A DNA stretch of 64,000 nucleotides from Mariniflexile litorale (GTDB lineage Bacteria > Bacteroidota > Bacteroidia > Flavobacteriales > Flavobacteriaceae): assembly GCF_031128465.2 (NCBI RefSeq), contig NZ_CP155618.1, positions 4,206,501-4,270,500 on the forward strand, in the 5' to 3' direction. The notes under the pieces are model-generated. The model was not told the origin of the DNA, did not search any database, and saw only the letters and a program-made list of their open reading frames with translations. A program made the position numbers and the translations under genes. Position 1 is the first letter of the stretch. Every line of letters begins with the position of its first letter. Below, piece by piece: positions 9,093 to 18,237 of this stretch.

Positions 9093-9109
9093 TTGGCACG
9101 TTGTTTGTA
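9093..9109 (+). promoter_or_regulatory. sigma54-like (-24/-12) promoter
   Basis: TTGGCACG at 9093-9100 matches the -24 element of sigma54 promoters. At the correct spacing (TGGCAC, five bases) it is followed by TTGTA, close to the -12 element TTGCW, with T in place of the usual C. The start codon is 36 bases further on. No TTG-N19-TAnnTTTG promoter was found in front of this gene, which makes the sigma54 reading more likely. Confidence 0.5.
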
Positions 9110-9144
9110 ATTATCTAAACGTATCACAATTAATACTCACAATT

Positions 9145-10320
9145 ATGAAAAAACTTATCCTTTTATTAGCTGGTATCATCCTTACAGGGTTTACCGTTAG
9201 TGCAGCCACAAATATTACTGACAATACAAATACTATTAATAACAGAGGTTATGGTAACTCTTTCATTTTTATTGAAGATGGTATAGAATTTTCAGTATTT
9301 CCCGACGGCCAATTTGATTTTAATATTTTACGTGGTAATTCTAATTTAAATGTCTCTATTGGGTCTCCACATGTTAATATCAGTTTTAACTCGGGTTATG
9401 ATTATAATGCCTATGTGCAGTACGATGAATATGGTGCTATTATCCAAGTAGAAAACACACCTATTTATTACGACTATTATGGGCGTGTTACACAAGTAGG
9501 TAATGTAAATATCAATTACAATAACCGTGGGTATGTTACCCGTGTAGGTGGCTTATATGTGCATTACAACAATTATAATGTGTTTTCGCACTATACAGGT
9601 TATATAAACGTATATAACAGACAGTATGTGTATAGACCTTGGCACCGTTATTATAGTATTCCTGCACGCAATTATTGTGTAGTTTACAACAGACCATATA
9701 GACAACATTACAATCCTGTACGTTATACTTACTCAAGACCATTTTATAATAATTACAGACCTAAAACTGCTGTATATAGCAGACGTGGAGAATCTATTTC
9801 TAGAAACAGAGATTATGCTACTGTAAATAGAAGTTCTAGAAATGTTACTCAAGTAAACAGAAAAGCAACTTCTAGATATCAAGCTTCTAACAACAACAAT
9901 TCTAGACGTTCTGATAATAATAGAAGTTCTCAAACAGTAAATAGAATTGATAATAGGTCAGATAACAATAGAGTGTCTCGAAGTAATAATTATCAAAATA
10001 ATGATACTAAAAGAACAAAAGAAAACGTTAATAGAACAGTAATACAAAATAAGACAAGAACGAATGAAGTAAAACGTACAAGACAAAATACAGTTGTTCA
10101 AAAACCAAACAACACTAATACTCGTACATATACTAAAAGTAATACAAATACAAGAAGTACACCGAAAGTGGCGCAACGTACTACACAAAGTAAACCAAGA
10201 GCAACAGTTCAAAGAACTGTAACAAGGTCTACACAAAGTAAACCAGTAGCGTCGCAATCAAGAAGTAATTCTGGTAATAACAATACAAGATCGGAAGCTC
10301 CATCAAGAAGACGATCATAA
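9145..10320 (+). CDS. secreted Tyr/Asn-rich protein with basic tail
   Basis: I do not recognise a named family with a known role. The 391-residue product has a signal peptide at about 1-20 (cleavage after VSA). Residues 35-160 hold degenerate beta repeats of the form YDxYGRVTQVGNVNINYNNRGYV. Residues 160-210 are rich in Tyr, Arg and His. From 215 to the end the protein is low-complexity Ser, Arg, Asn and Thr, with recurring TQSKP and TNTR motifs, and is strongly basic. It may bind polyanionic surface polymers or DNA outside the cytoplasm. Antisense open frames over the tail result from low complexity. A sigma54-like promoter precedes it. Confidence 0.75.
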   Translation: MKKLILLLAGIILTGFTVSAATNITDNTNTINNRGYGNSFIFIEDGIEFSVFPDGQFDFNILRGNSNLNVSIGSPHVNISFNSGYDYNAYVQYDEYGAIIQVENTPIYYDYYGRVTQVGNVNINYNNRGYVTRVGGLYVHYNNYNVFSHYTGYINVYNRQYVYRPWHRYYSIPARNYCVVYNRPYRQHYNPVRYTYSRPFYNNYRPKTAVYSRRGESISRNRDYATVNRSSRNVTQVNRKATSRYQASNNNNSRRSDNNRSSQTVNRIDNRSDNNRVSRSNNYQNNDTKRTKENVNRTVIQNKTRTNEVKRTRQNTVVQKPNNTNTRTYTKSNTNTRSTPKVAQRTTQSKPRATVQRTVTRSTQSKPVASQSRSNSGNNNTRSEAPSRRRS

Positions 10321-10341
10321 CAATTTTGGTTGGTTAGTTTG

Positions 10342-10394
10342 GAAATCCCTACGATAAGTTTGCCTCAAAGCAACATCGTTGGGATTTCTGTTTT
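10342..10394. terminator. long hairpin between convergent genes
   Basis: The arms 10342-10355 and 10375-10388 pair over 14 positions with one mismatch around a 19-base loop, followed by CTGTTTTA. It lies between the secreted basic protein and the flippase gene, which converge, and may stop transcription from both sides. The trailing T-run is weak. Confidence 0.5.
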
Positions 10395-10403
10395 ATAACC
10401 TTT

Positions 10404-11861
10404 CTATTTAATTCTTAAATACTTTTTGATGACTCCCGAAATATCTTCAGAAACATTTAGTTTCAAAATGACCAATATATATATAACTGTTGCTAATAAC
10501 GATTTCAAAGCAATATTTAAAATTGGATGAAAAGGAAATTCCCAAAAGTAAAAGATCAATACACTTAATACAATCAATAATAAAACTTTGGCAGTATCAG
10601 TATTAAATGGCATCATATTAAACTTGATTTTCACAAAATAAATTTTAATAGAATTATATACCAAAACTGCTAAGAACGTAGCAAATGCCGAACCATTAAT
10701 TCCAAACATGGGTATAAATAATATATTTAGAAATACCGTCAAAACAGTTAGTATTACACCAAAAAGCAATACCACTCTGTAATAGTCACTATTAAACAAT
10801 ACTACATTATTACACCCCATTAAACAATCGTATAATTTAGCGATACTTACTAAAAAAACAACAACAAGTCCACCACTAAATTCTTCAGGAATTAAAAGAT
10901 ATAAGGTGTTTATATTTATTATGATGATAAGAAATATAAATCCACCAATAATAAATAAGGTTTGAGAACTTCTTATGTACAAATCTTTAAGAGCTACTTT
11001 ATTTTTATCATTTAAATATTGTGCCGTTAACGGTTGAAGAATTTGCTGCATAGAGCGTGATGGTACTACTATAACCGTAGCAATATAAATAGCCACTCCA
11101 TAATATGCAACCTCTTGAATAGGAATATACATACCTAACATAAAAGAATCTATATCTAAAATTATGGTAGCAATAGAACCTGCTATAATAATTAATGAAG
11201 CATATTTTAAAATAGCACTCAATCCTTCAATTCTATAAAACTTAATTACTGGAAATTTTATAGTAAAGGCGTACAATTTCATGATAATCATTCTAATAAT
11301 ATAAACCCAAACAACACCAATAACAAACTGCTCTACATCCAGCCATTTAAAATAGACAGCAAACAACAAAAGCATCACACCTACTCTGTGAAATACTTCT
11401 TTCATGAAGTTCCCAAAAACAGTTTGCATTTGTACTTTAGACCAAGCAAAAAACACCTCAAAATAAGCCATAGCTACAGCCGACACAAAAATATACCACA
11501 CATAATCTTTAACAATCTCGTTTTTTTGCGATATCAATTCTCCAATAGCTTCATAAGTAAAACAACCTATTAACCCAATAGGGATAATCATTGCTAATGG
11601 TAAAAACAGCATAAGTGTTAAAAAGCTGTTTAATGATCTTTTTGTTCTAAACGAAGAATAAAACTTTATAATCGTATTATGGGCTCCAAAAGCCATTAAA
11701 GGCATCACAATATTAGCAGTACTCAATATAAAGGCCACCAAACCGTAATACACATCAGAAATAAAATAGGTGTATAAAAACAAGGTATTAAGGGCTCCAA
11801 TTCCAAAACCCAAATAGGTGGAAATGGTATTTTTAAACGATTGTGATGTTACAATGCCCAT
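10404..11861 (-). CDS. polysaccharide flippase (MOP/Wzx-like)
   Basis: This 485-residue protein has about 12-14 hydrophobic helices spread over its length, with a flippase-like N-terminus (SQSFKNTISTYLGFGIGAL) typical of MOP-superfamily polysaccharide transporters. It probably moves lipid-linked glycan units across the inner membrane. It begins directly at the end of the glycosyltransferase gene with no intergenic base, so the two are probably translated from the same mRNA. Specificity cannot be read from the sequence. Confidence 0.83.
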   Translation of the reverse strand: MGIVTSQSFKNTISTYLGFGIGALNTLFLYTYFISDVYYGLVAFILSTANIVMPLMAFGAHNTIIKFYSSFRTKRSLNSFLTLMLFLPLAMIIPIGLIGCFTYEAIGELISQKNEIVKDYVWYIFVSAVAMAYFEVFFAWSKVQMQTVFGNFMKEVFHRVGVMLLLFAVYFKWLDVEQFVIGVVWVYIIRMIIMKLYAFTIKFPVIKFYRIEGLSAILKYASLIIIAGSIATIILDIDSFMLGMYIPIQEVAYYGVAIYIATVIVVPSRSMQQILQPLTAQYLNDKNKVALKDLYIRSSQTLFIIGGFIFLIIIININTLYLLIPEEFSGGLVVVFLVSIAKLYDCLMGCNNVVLFNSDYYRVVLLFGVILTVLTVFLNILFIPMFGINGSAFATFLAVLVYNSIKIYFVKIKFNMMPFNTDTAKVLLLIVLSVLIFYFWEFPFHPILNIALKSLLATVIYILVILKLNVSEDISGVIKKYLRIK

Positions 11862-13139
11862 TTATAGTAATTTCGATAATACTTCGGTTAGCGATTTTCG
11901 GCTGTATTTTTGCAAGCCTATGGGATGTACTTGCAGTGAATTATTTTTATATGCTTTATGATGCTCTAAGATAGTTGATTTCAACAAATCATAATCACCA
12001 TAATTGAAATAGTTCCCCGTATTGGTTTCTTTAATGATTTTTTTAACGTCTGATTCTTTTGGACCTAATGCAATGATAGGTCTATAGGAAACCATGTACT
12101 CAAATAATTTCCCTGGAATGATACATTTCGTATCGTCTGAATCTATTTCAATTAACAATAAAATTTGTGATTTTTTTTGAAACACAATAGCTTCTTTATG
12201 TGAAACATAACCTATGTTATTTACATAATTACCTAAATCATATTTTTCAATAGAATGAAGTACATCATCACTCACAAAACCTGTAAAGTTTAGTTGAAAG
12301 TCTTTTGAAAAGGATATGTTTTCTGAAATTAAATCACTTAAAACACGCCATAAAACTTCTGGATTTCGTTTTGATAATAACGATCCAATATGTGCTAATG
12401 TGAATTTTGAATCCATTTCAAATCCCACAACCGATTCATTATCATAACCATTGGTAATAACTTCGATAGGTTGATTGGTTATTTGCTGAAACTCCTTTTT
12501 TGTTGTGAAACTCGTAACAATTATTTGATTTGCAGTCGTTAAAACTTGTTTTTCAAGTGTTTTATGTTTTGCTTTTGAAGATGCCGTTAATCTTAATTGT
12601 TTGTGATACCCGATGGTTGTCCAAGGATCTCTAAAATCTGCAATCCACTTCACTCCTAGCTGTTCTTTTAACTGCAAACCAATTAAATGTAAACTATGTG
12701 GCGGTCCTGTAGTGATAATAGTTCCAATATTTTCTTTTGAAATATATTCTAAAAGAAATGCTACCGAAGGTTTTACCCAACCTTTACGCGCATCAGGTAT
12801 AAAAAAATTTCCTCTTACAAATAGTAATACTTTCTCAATAAAACTTTGAGTGGTATTTTCGGAAATAATTCCTTTACTTATAGTTTTTGATGTTTTTTTT
12901 GAAAATAATCCAGCCAATTTGTAAGGTTCATTAATAGGCTGCTTTAAAATTGTAAGTTTATCTGAAACCTCTGATTTCAAACTGTCATCTATTAAAGGAT
13001 AATTTGGGTTTTCTGGAATATAAATAATAGGTTCGATATCAAAATCTGGCAAATACTTTACAAACTTTAACCAACGCTGCACTCCAGGACCACCTGCAGG
13101 CGGCCAATAATAAGTTATTATGAGTGCTTTTTTACGCAC
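11862..13139 (-). CDS. glycosyltransferase, GT4-like
   Basis: This is a 425-residue GT-B-fold glycosyltransferase. The N-terminal domain starts with ALIITYYWPPAGGPGVQRW, a glycine-rich donor or acceptor loop, and has WIADFRDPW near residue 167. The C-terminal domain includes VITNGYD near 230, FTLAHIGSL, and the late PGKLFEYMVSYRPIIALG block near 343-360 typical of sugar-nucleotide binding. The start is a GTG at 13137-13139 that overlaps the end of the yfhO-like gene by eight bases; no earlier ATG exists in frame. It probably acts with the flippase on a surface glycan. Confidence 0.82.
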   Translation of the reverse strand: MRKKALIITYYWPPAGGPGVQRWLKFVKYLPDFDIEPIIYIPENPNYPLIDDSLKSEVSDKLTILKQPINEPYKLAGLFSKKTSKTISKGIISENTTQSFIEKVLLFVRGNFFIPDARKGWVKPSVAFLLEYISKENIGTIITTGPPHSLHLIGLQLKEQLGVKWIADFRDPWTTIGYHKQLRLTASSKAKHKTLEKQVLTTANQIIVTSFTTKKEFQQITNQPIEVITNGYDNESVVGFEMDSKFTLAHIGSLLSKRNPEVLWRVLSDLISENISFSKDFQLNFTGFVSDDVLHSIEKYDLGNYVNNIGYVSHKEAIVFQKKSQILLLIEIDSDDTKCIIPGKLFEYMVSYRPIIALGPKESDVKKIIKETNTGNYFNYGDYDLLKSTILEHHKAYKNNSLQVHPIGLQKYSRKSLTEVLSKLL

Positions 13140-15555
13140 TTTCCTTTTTCATTTTAAACTCGTAGAATAAACCACCAAGCAATAACAAGCCCAACAAAAT
13201 AGAACTTGCTAATGCAATACGACTGCCAGTTTTTACCACATCTGGGTCGAACTTAAATTCAATAGTGTGTTTTCCTGCTGGTATTTCCATACCCCGCAAC
13301 GTGTAATTTACACGCATATGCGTTGTTTCTTTACCATCAATAAAGGTTTTCCAACCGTTACCATAATAAATTTCAGAAAAGACAGCAAATCCTCTGTTTA
13401 TATTATCCGAGTGATATTTTAAATTATTTGGTTTATACGACACCAATTTTATAGTAGCTAAAGAATCAACCTTGTAATTATTTTCTAATTTTTTATAAAT
13501 TTCAGAATTATAAACCGCTTTGTTTTTATTATCTAAGCTATCGAGTGTTTTTATTTCTTCATTTGCTGAAGTAACAGGTATTAGCTCTTTTATAAACCAT
13601 GCATGTCCGTTAGCTTCATCATTTTCATAAGGAAATAAATTCCCTTCTTTATCTTGCGCTATAAGATACTTAGTATTCAGCATACTAAGCACGTTGATAT
13701 TATTTTTTTCTACATAAAAATCGAATAACTCACTGTAACGTTTTAATTCCGCAGCATTATAACCATTAAGCGAATTATGAAAATAAGATGGTTTTGCTGC
13801 ACCTCCAACCAAATCGAATACACGGTAATAACTGGTGTCTTTTAAAATGTGATTATCAACCTCTGTAGCTTCAAAGGGCTTGTTAACTTGAATAGCCGAT
13901 ACAAAGTCATCATTATTTACATAGCGTCTATCTACTCCAACCAAATCAAATAAAATAAGAGCACCAAATGCTACAATAACCCATTTTTCTTTGAGTTTAT
14001 TTTTTAAATACATATAAATAGCACCCGCCGAAAGTAATACCAAGATTAAAGTTCTAATGGTATCATTTGTGAAAATAGTTTTTCTATCCATTTTTAAAGC
14101 GTCCACAAATGCTTGTCCATAATTCTGACGATAGTAACCATCATTCACGCCTACAAAATCAAATAAAGATAATTTAAATAACAAGAAAACAAGTGCCAAA
14201 CCACCCGTAATTATTGCTGAATACTTTAAAGCTTTTTCTTTTTCTTCTTTCTTTTCAAATGCATTAAATAATTTTACCAAGCCAAAAATTGCCAATACGG
14301 GAATACACAATTCTAAAATAACTTGTATGGAAGTAACTGCTCTAAATTTATTGTACATAGGTACATAATCAATAAAGAAATCGGTTAAAAAACTTAAATT
14401 TTTTCCATAGGATAATAATAATGCCATAATAGACCCGCCAACGAGCCACCATTTTAAACGTCCTTTAACTAAAAATAATGCAAAAACAAATAAGAAGAGT
14501 ACCACCGCACCAATATAAGCTGGTGCTTCTACAATAGGTTGATCTCCCCAATACATAGGTGCACGTTTTGCTTCTTGCGCTGCTTGTGTTGTAGTAGCTC
14601 CTAGTTTTCTAAAAGCTTCATAAGTAGCAGAATCTTTACCAACATCTTCACCGTTACCGCCTCCCATAAATCGAGGGATGAACAGATTAAATGTTTCCGC
14701 GAAACCATAACTAAATTGTGTAATATAATCTCTATCTAACCCAGAACTAACTTCTTTTGGCGAACCATCTGGATTAATTGTTAATTCACTTTTTCCACGA
14801 GTACTTTCTTTAACATACTCCTGAGTTGCCAATACGTTAGTTGCGTTTAATGCAATGGATAAAATAACGGCAACTAATAAAATACCAACGGTTTTAAAGA
14901 AATGAGGCAATTCTTTCTTTTTATAAGCGTCAATTAAATAAGCAACACCTAAAACAAGTACTAATAGCATTAAGTAATAAGTCATTTGAAAATGGTTTGC
15001 CACCATTTCTAGCCCCATTGCTACAGTTGTAAGCAAGAAACCTGCGACATAACGCTTTTGAAAAGTCAATAAAATACCGCTTAGAACTAATGGCATGTAG
15101 GCTATGGCATGTGCTTTACTGTTATGACCTACACCTAAAATTATGATTAAATAGGTTGAAAAACCAAATGCAAGTGCACCAATGGTTGCTAATTTAAAAT
15201 CGACTTTCAATACCAATAATAACACATAAAAACCTAATAAATATAGGAACAAATAATCGGCAGGTCGTGGTAAAAAACGAAGCGTTAAATCTAATTTTTT
15301 AATATAATTATGTGGATATTTTGCACCTAATTGATAGGTTGGCATACCCGCAAAGGCACTATTTGTCCAATAAGTTTCTTCGCCAGTTTCTGCTTTAAAA
15401 TCTTTTTGCTGCTTACTCATGCCAATATATTGCATGATATCGCTTTGAAAAATTTGCTTTCCTTGTAAAACTGGATTAAAATAGGCTAATGAAATAATAA
15501 CAAACCCTAGAATGACTAGAATGTGCGGAAGAAGCTTTTTTATTGAAAACTGCAT
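13132..15555 (-). CDS. YfhO family membrane protein
   Basis: This 807-residue multi-spanning protein has about a dozen hydrophobic segments and a large extracytoplasmic C-terminal part ending in one last helix near 780-800. The N-terminal block with QSDIMQYIGMSKQQKDF and the segment YPHNYIKKLDL are typical of Bacteroidota YfhO proteins. The family is related to GT-C-type enzymes and, in Firmicutes, is linked to glycosylation of surface polymers. Here it is transcribed with a glycosyltransferase and a flippase, which fits a role in modifying a glycan. It starts 31 bases after the DUF4834 gene. Confidence 0.85.
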   Translation of the reverse strand: MQFSIKKLLPHILVILGFVIISLAYFNPVLQGKQIFQSDIMQYIGMSKQQKDFKAETGEETYWTNSAFAGMPTYQLGAKYPHNYIKKLDLTLRFLPRPADYLFLYLLGFYVLLLVLKVDFKLATIGALAFGFSTYLIIILGVGHNSKAHAIAYMPLVLSGILLTFQKRYVAGFLLTTVAMGLEMVANHFQMTYYLMLLVLVLGVAYLIDAYKKKELPHFFKTVGILLVAVILSIALNATNVLATQEYVKESTRGKSELTINPDGSPKEVSSGLDRDYITQFSYGFAETFNLFIPRFMGGGNGEDVGKDSATYEAFRKLGATTTQAAQEAKRAPMYWGDQPIVEAPAYIGAVVLFLFVFALFLVKGRLKWWLVGGSIMALLLSYGKNLSFLTDFFIDYVPMYNKFRAVTSIQVILELCIPVLAIFGLVKLFNAFEKKEEKEKALKYSAIITGGLALVFLLFKLSLFDFVGVNDGYYRQNYGQAFVDALKMDRKTIFTNDTIRTLILVLLSAGAIYMYLKNKLKEKWVIVAFGALILFDLVGVDRRYVNNDDFVSAIQVNKPFEATEVDNHILKDTSYYRVFDLVGGAAKPSYFHNSLNGYNAAELKRYSELFDFYVEKNNINVLSMLNTKYLIAQDKEGNLFPYENDEANGHAWFIKELIPVTSANEEIKTLDSLDNKNKAVYNSEIYKKLENNYKVDSLATIKLVSYKPNNLKYHSDNINRGFAVFSEIYYGNGWKTFIDGKETTHMRVNYTLRGMEIPAGKHTIEFKFDPDVVKTGSRIALASSILLGLLLLGGLFYEFKMKKESA

Positions 15556-15586
15556 GAAAATATATTAAAAAAGAATGGATGTGAAT

Positions 15587-15862
15587 TTAGTCAATTTCTT
15601 CGTAATCCACATATTCACCAACATCTTTATTTGAAGTTTTTGTGTTTGGTATTTTATCAATGGTTACTTCACCTTTCTTTTTTGGCTGTGGTTGTTGAGG
15701 TCCTTGTTGAAATTGTCCCCCAAACTTTTGTTCCGCTTTTTTAGCTATATATTTAAGTAATAAAGGCGCAAACAGTCTTGATAGAACCTTCAACCCATAA
15801 TAAATAAGGATAATAATTAAAATTGTTCTAATAAAACCGGTTACAGATGCTTGTTGTAACAT
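15587..15862 (-). CDS. DUF4834 family small membrane protein
   Basis: This 91-residue protein has one hydrophobic helix (about 10-35, FIRTILIIILIYYGLKVL) and a polar tail rich in Gln, Pro and Lys, ending in the acidic VGEYVDYEEID. It matches the DUF4834 pattern found across flavobacteria. It is the first gene of the run with yfhO, the glycosyltransferase and the flippase. No function is established. Confidence 0.8.
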   Translation of the reverse strand: MLQQASVTGFIRTILIIILIYYGLKVLSRLFAPLLLKYIAKKAEQKFGGQFQQGPQQPQPKKKGEVTIDKIPNTKTSNKDVGEYVDYEEID

Positions 15863-16017
15863 AAAAAATAATTTTTAACAAAAATACAATTCTATCTGCT
15901 GAAAAAACGTTCAAAAATGATAAAAAAAGTATAAAATATCTATATTTGAAAAGCCTTAAACTAGTATTTTTTAAGCATCAGTAAATAAAATAATTTACGA
16001 TAACTAAAAACACCCTT

Positions 16018-17040
16018 ATGAATCTAATCAAATCTACCCTATTTTTTCTAGTAAGTTTAATAACCACACAAGCCTTTTCACAATATACCGATGTTATAAA
16101 TTCCAATCGACCTGGCGTATCTAGAAGTGCTTTTTCTGTTGGTACCAATGTTGTCCAGTTTGAAGTTGGTCCTTATATGGTAAAAGAAGAAAGAACCCCT
16201 GCTGCCAGTTATGAAGTTGATGGCTTCGGTGTCGATTTTGCAGTTCGTTATGGCTTATTATGGGAAGAATTAGAACTGAATATTGAAGGCACTTTCCAGA
16301 GTGACACCAAAACCAATACCTCTACTATTTTATCAGAAGACAAGCGTTCTAATTTTAAATTTTTAACTGTTGGCGCAAAGTATTTAGTGTACGATCCCTA
16401 TAAAAATTCAGAAAACGAAAAACCAAATTTATACAGCTGGAAAGCAAACCATCGTTTTAAGTGGCGTTCTTTAATTCCTGCTGTATCTATTTATGCTGGT
16501 GCTAATTATGACATAGAAAACAATCCTTATACGGCTTCTAATATTGAAGGGTTTAGTCCTAAAATTATGATTGCAACACAACATAACTTTTCAGGTGGCT
16601 GGGTATTTGTTATGAATTTAATTAAAGATAGAATCGGAACAGAACAATCTGATTTTCAATATATATTAACCTTAACCCATTCACTTAATCCTAAATGGGT
16701 CATATTTGGTGAAACCCAAGGTATAAAAAGTGATTTTTATGCCGACAACTTATTGAGGTTAGGTGGTGGTTATTTATGGAGCAAAAATTTTCAATTAGAT
16801 ACAGCCGTAACTTTCAATACAAAAAATACGCCGTCTGTATTTGGTGTTAATTTAGGCATGTCTTACCGTTTAGATTTTCATAAGGATAAAGAAAAAGAGA
16901 AAGAGAAAAAAACAGACAATGGTACTTCAGCCAAAGATGAAGCTGAAAGACAATCTAGAAAAAATAAATCCAAGGGAACGACTGATGTTATAGAAGATTA
17001 TAATAAAAAACAAAAAAGAAAAGAACAAGATTTTAATTAA
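16018..17040 (+). CDS. outer-membrane beta-barrel transporter-like protein
   Basis: The 340-residue product has a signal peptide at 1-22 (ending TQAFSQ) followed by TDVINSNRPGVSRSAFSVGTN, the start typical of the PF13557 (phenol MetA-degradation/transporter) group in Bacteroidota. Alternating hydrophobic strands with terminal aromatics suggest a beta-barrel from about 25 to 290. The last 50 residues are a highly charged Lys/Glu tail with no sorting signal, which is unusual for a barrel end. A -7-like TATATTTG lies at 15941-15948. Substrate unknown. It may be co-transcribed with the gene 20 bases downstream. Confidence 0.7.
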   Translation: MNLIKSTLFFLVSLITTQAFSQYTDVINSNRPGVSRSAFSVGTNVVQFEVGPYMVKEERTPAASYEVDGFGVDFAVRYGLLWEELELNIEGTFQSDTKTNTSTILSEDKRSNFKFLTVGAKYLVYDPYKNSENEKPNLYSWKANHRFKWRSLIPAVSIYAGANYDIENNPYTASNIEGFSPKIMIATQHNFSGGWVFVMNLIKDRIGTEQSDFQYILTLTHSLNPKWVIFGETQGIKSDFYADNLLRLGGGYLWSKNFQLDTAVTFNTKNTPSVFGVNLGMSYRLDFHKDKEKEKEKKTDNGTSAKDEAERQSRKNKSKGTTDVIEDYNKKQKRKEQDFN

Positions 17041-17060
17041 AAAATTTACGCCACTTATAA

Positions 17061-18179
17061 ATGATTTCAATAAAAGAAGTAAACACCAAAAGTGATTTAA
17101 AAGCTTTTGTAAAATTCCCTTTCAAACTATATAAAAACTCAAAATACTGGGTACCTCCTATTATTAGTGAAGAAATAAAAACTTTCAACAAAGAAGAAAA
17201 CCCGGTATTTAATGATGCTGAAGCTAGATTGTTTTTAGCTTATAAAAACAATGAGATTGTAGGTCGGGTTGCCGCCATTATTAATTGGTTGGAAGTTAAG
17301 GACCAAACACTAAAAAAAATGCGGTTTGGCTGGTTTGACTTTATTGATGATTTAGAAGTTTCCCAAGCGTTATTTAATCAAGTTGAAAGCATCGGGAAAT
17401 CGCATGGTTTAAAATACACTGAAGGACCTGTTGGATTTTCAAATTTAGATAAGGTTGGTGTTATGACCGAAGGGTTTGAAACCATCTCTACTATGATTAC
17501 CTGGTACAATCATCCATATTACATAAAACATTATGAGCACGCAGGATATGCTGTTGAAAAATCATATTCCGAAAGTAAATTTCCTTTTAAAAATGTAAAA
17601 CCTGAATTCTTTTTAAAGGCACAAGAACTTATAAAGAAACGCTATCAACTTAAAGCGTTGAAATTTACAAAAACTGAAGAGGTTATGCCTTATGCAGATA
17701 AAATGTTCGACTTATTTAATGAAAGTTATGCGTCACTAGCTTCTTTTGTAGCTATTACAGACATTCAAAAAGAATATTTCAAAAAGAAATTCATCAGTTT
17801 TGTAAATCCAGAATACATTAAGTTTGTAGTCGATAAAGAAGATAAACTTGTTGGTTTTGCTATTGTAATGCCTGCTTTTGCCAAAGCTTTACAAAAAATG
17901 AATGGAAAACTTTTCCCTTTTGGATTTCGACATATTTTGCATGCGAAAAAACACAGTAAAGATGTTATTTTTTATTTAATAGGAATTCATCCCGATTACC
18001 AAAACAAAGGGGTACACGCTGTTATTTTTAATGAATATTATAATACGTTTACCGAAAAAGGAATTGAAACCTGCTTTAGAACTCCTGAGTTAGAAGATAA
18101 TTATGCCATACATCAAATATGGAAACATTTTGATCCTGTGGTTTATAAACGTCGAAAAACATTTAGAAAAGATTTATAA
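17061..18179 (+). CDS. GNAT-like acyltransferase family protein
   Basis: This 372-residue protein belongs to a conserved Bacteroidota group annotated either as GNAT acetyltransferase or, misleadingly, as GTP cyclohydrolase. Two regions fit a GNAT fold: an N-terminal one around residues 55-95 (FLAYKNNEIVGRVAAIIN) and a C-terminal one near 300-345 (IFYLIGIHPDYQNKGVHAVIFNEYY), which contains the acyl-CoA loop-like QNKGVHA. The acceptor is unknown. It is followed by a strong terminator. Confidence 0.7.
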   Translation: MISIKEVNTKSDLKAFVKFPFKLYKNSKYWVPPIISEEIKTFNKEENPVFNDAEARLFLAYKNNEIVGRVAAIINWLEVKDQTLKKMRFGWFDFIDDLEVSQALFNQVESIGKSHGLKYTEGPVGFSNLDKVGVMTEGFETISTMITWYNHPYYIKHYEHAGYAVEKSYSESKFPFKNVKPEFFLKAQELIKKRYQLKALKFTKTEEVMPYADKMFDLFNESYASLASFVAITDIQKEYFKKKFISFVNPEYIKFVVDKEDKLVGFAIVMPAFAKALQKMNGKLFPFGFRHILHAKKHSKDVIFYLIGIHPDYQNKGVHAVIFNEYYNTFTEKGIETCFRTPELEDNYAIHQIWKHFDPVVYKRRKTFRKDL

Positions 18180-18181
18180 CT

Positions 18182-18212
18182 AAAAAAGAGCTTCAAATTG
18201 AAGCTCTTTTTT
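18182..18212. terminator. bidirectional terminator
   Basis: The inverted repeat AAAAAAGAGCTTCAA/TTGAAGCTCTTTTTT forms a near-perfect hairpin with A-run and T-run flanks. It sits between the GNAT-like gene on the plus strand and the acyltransferase gene on the minus strand and can terminate both. Confidence 0.85.
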
Positions 18213-18237
18213 ATATAATAAAATATATGTAAACTTA

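Noticed and set aside
9536-10257. Antisense open frames over the basic secreted protein
   Set aside because: They arise from the low-complexity Ser/Arg/Asn codons; their translations are Ser/Ile/Cys-rich with no family resemblance.
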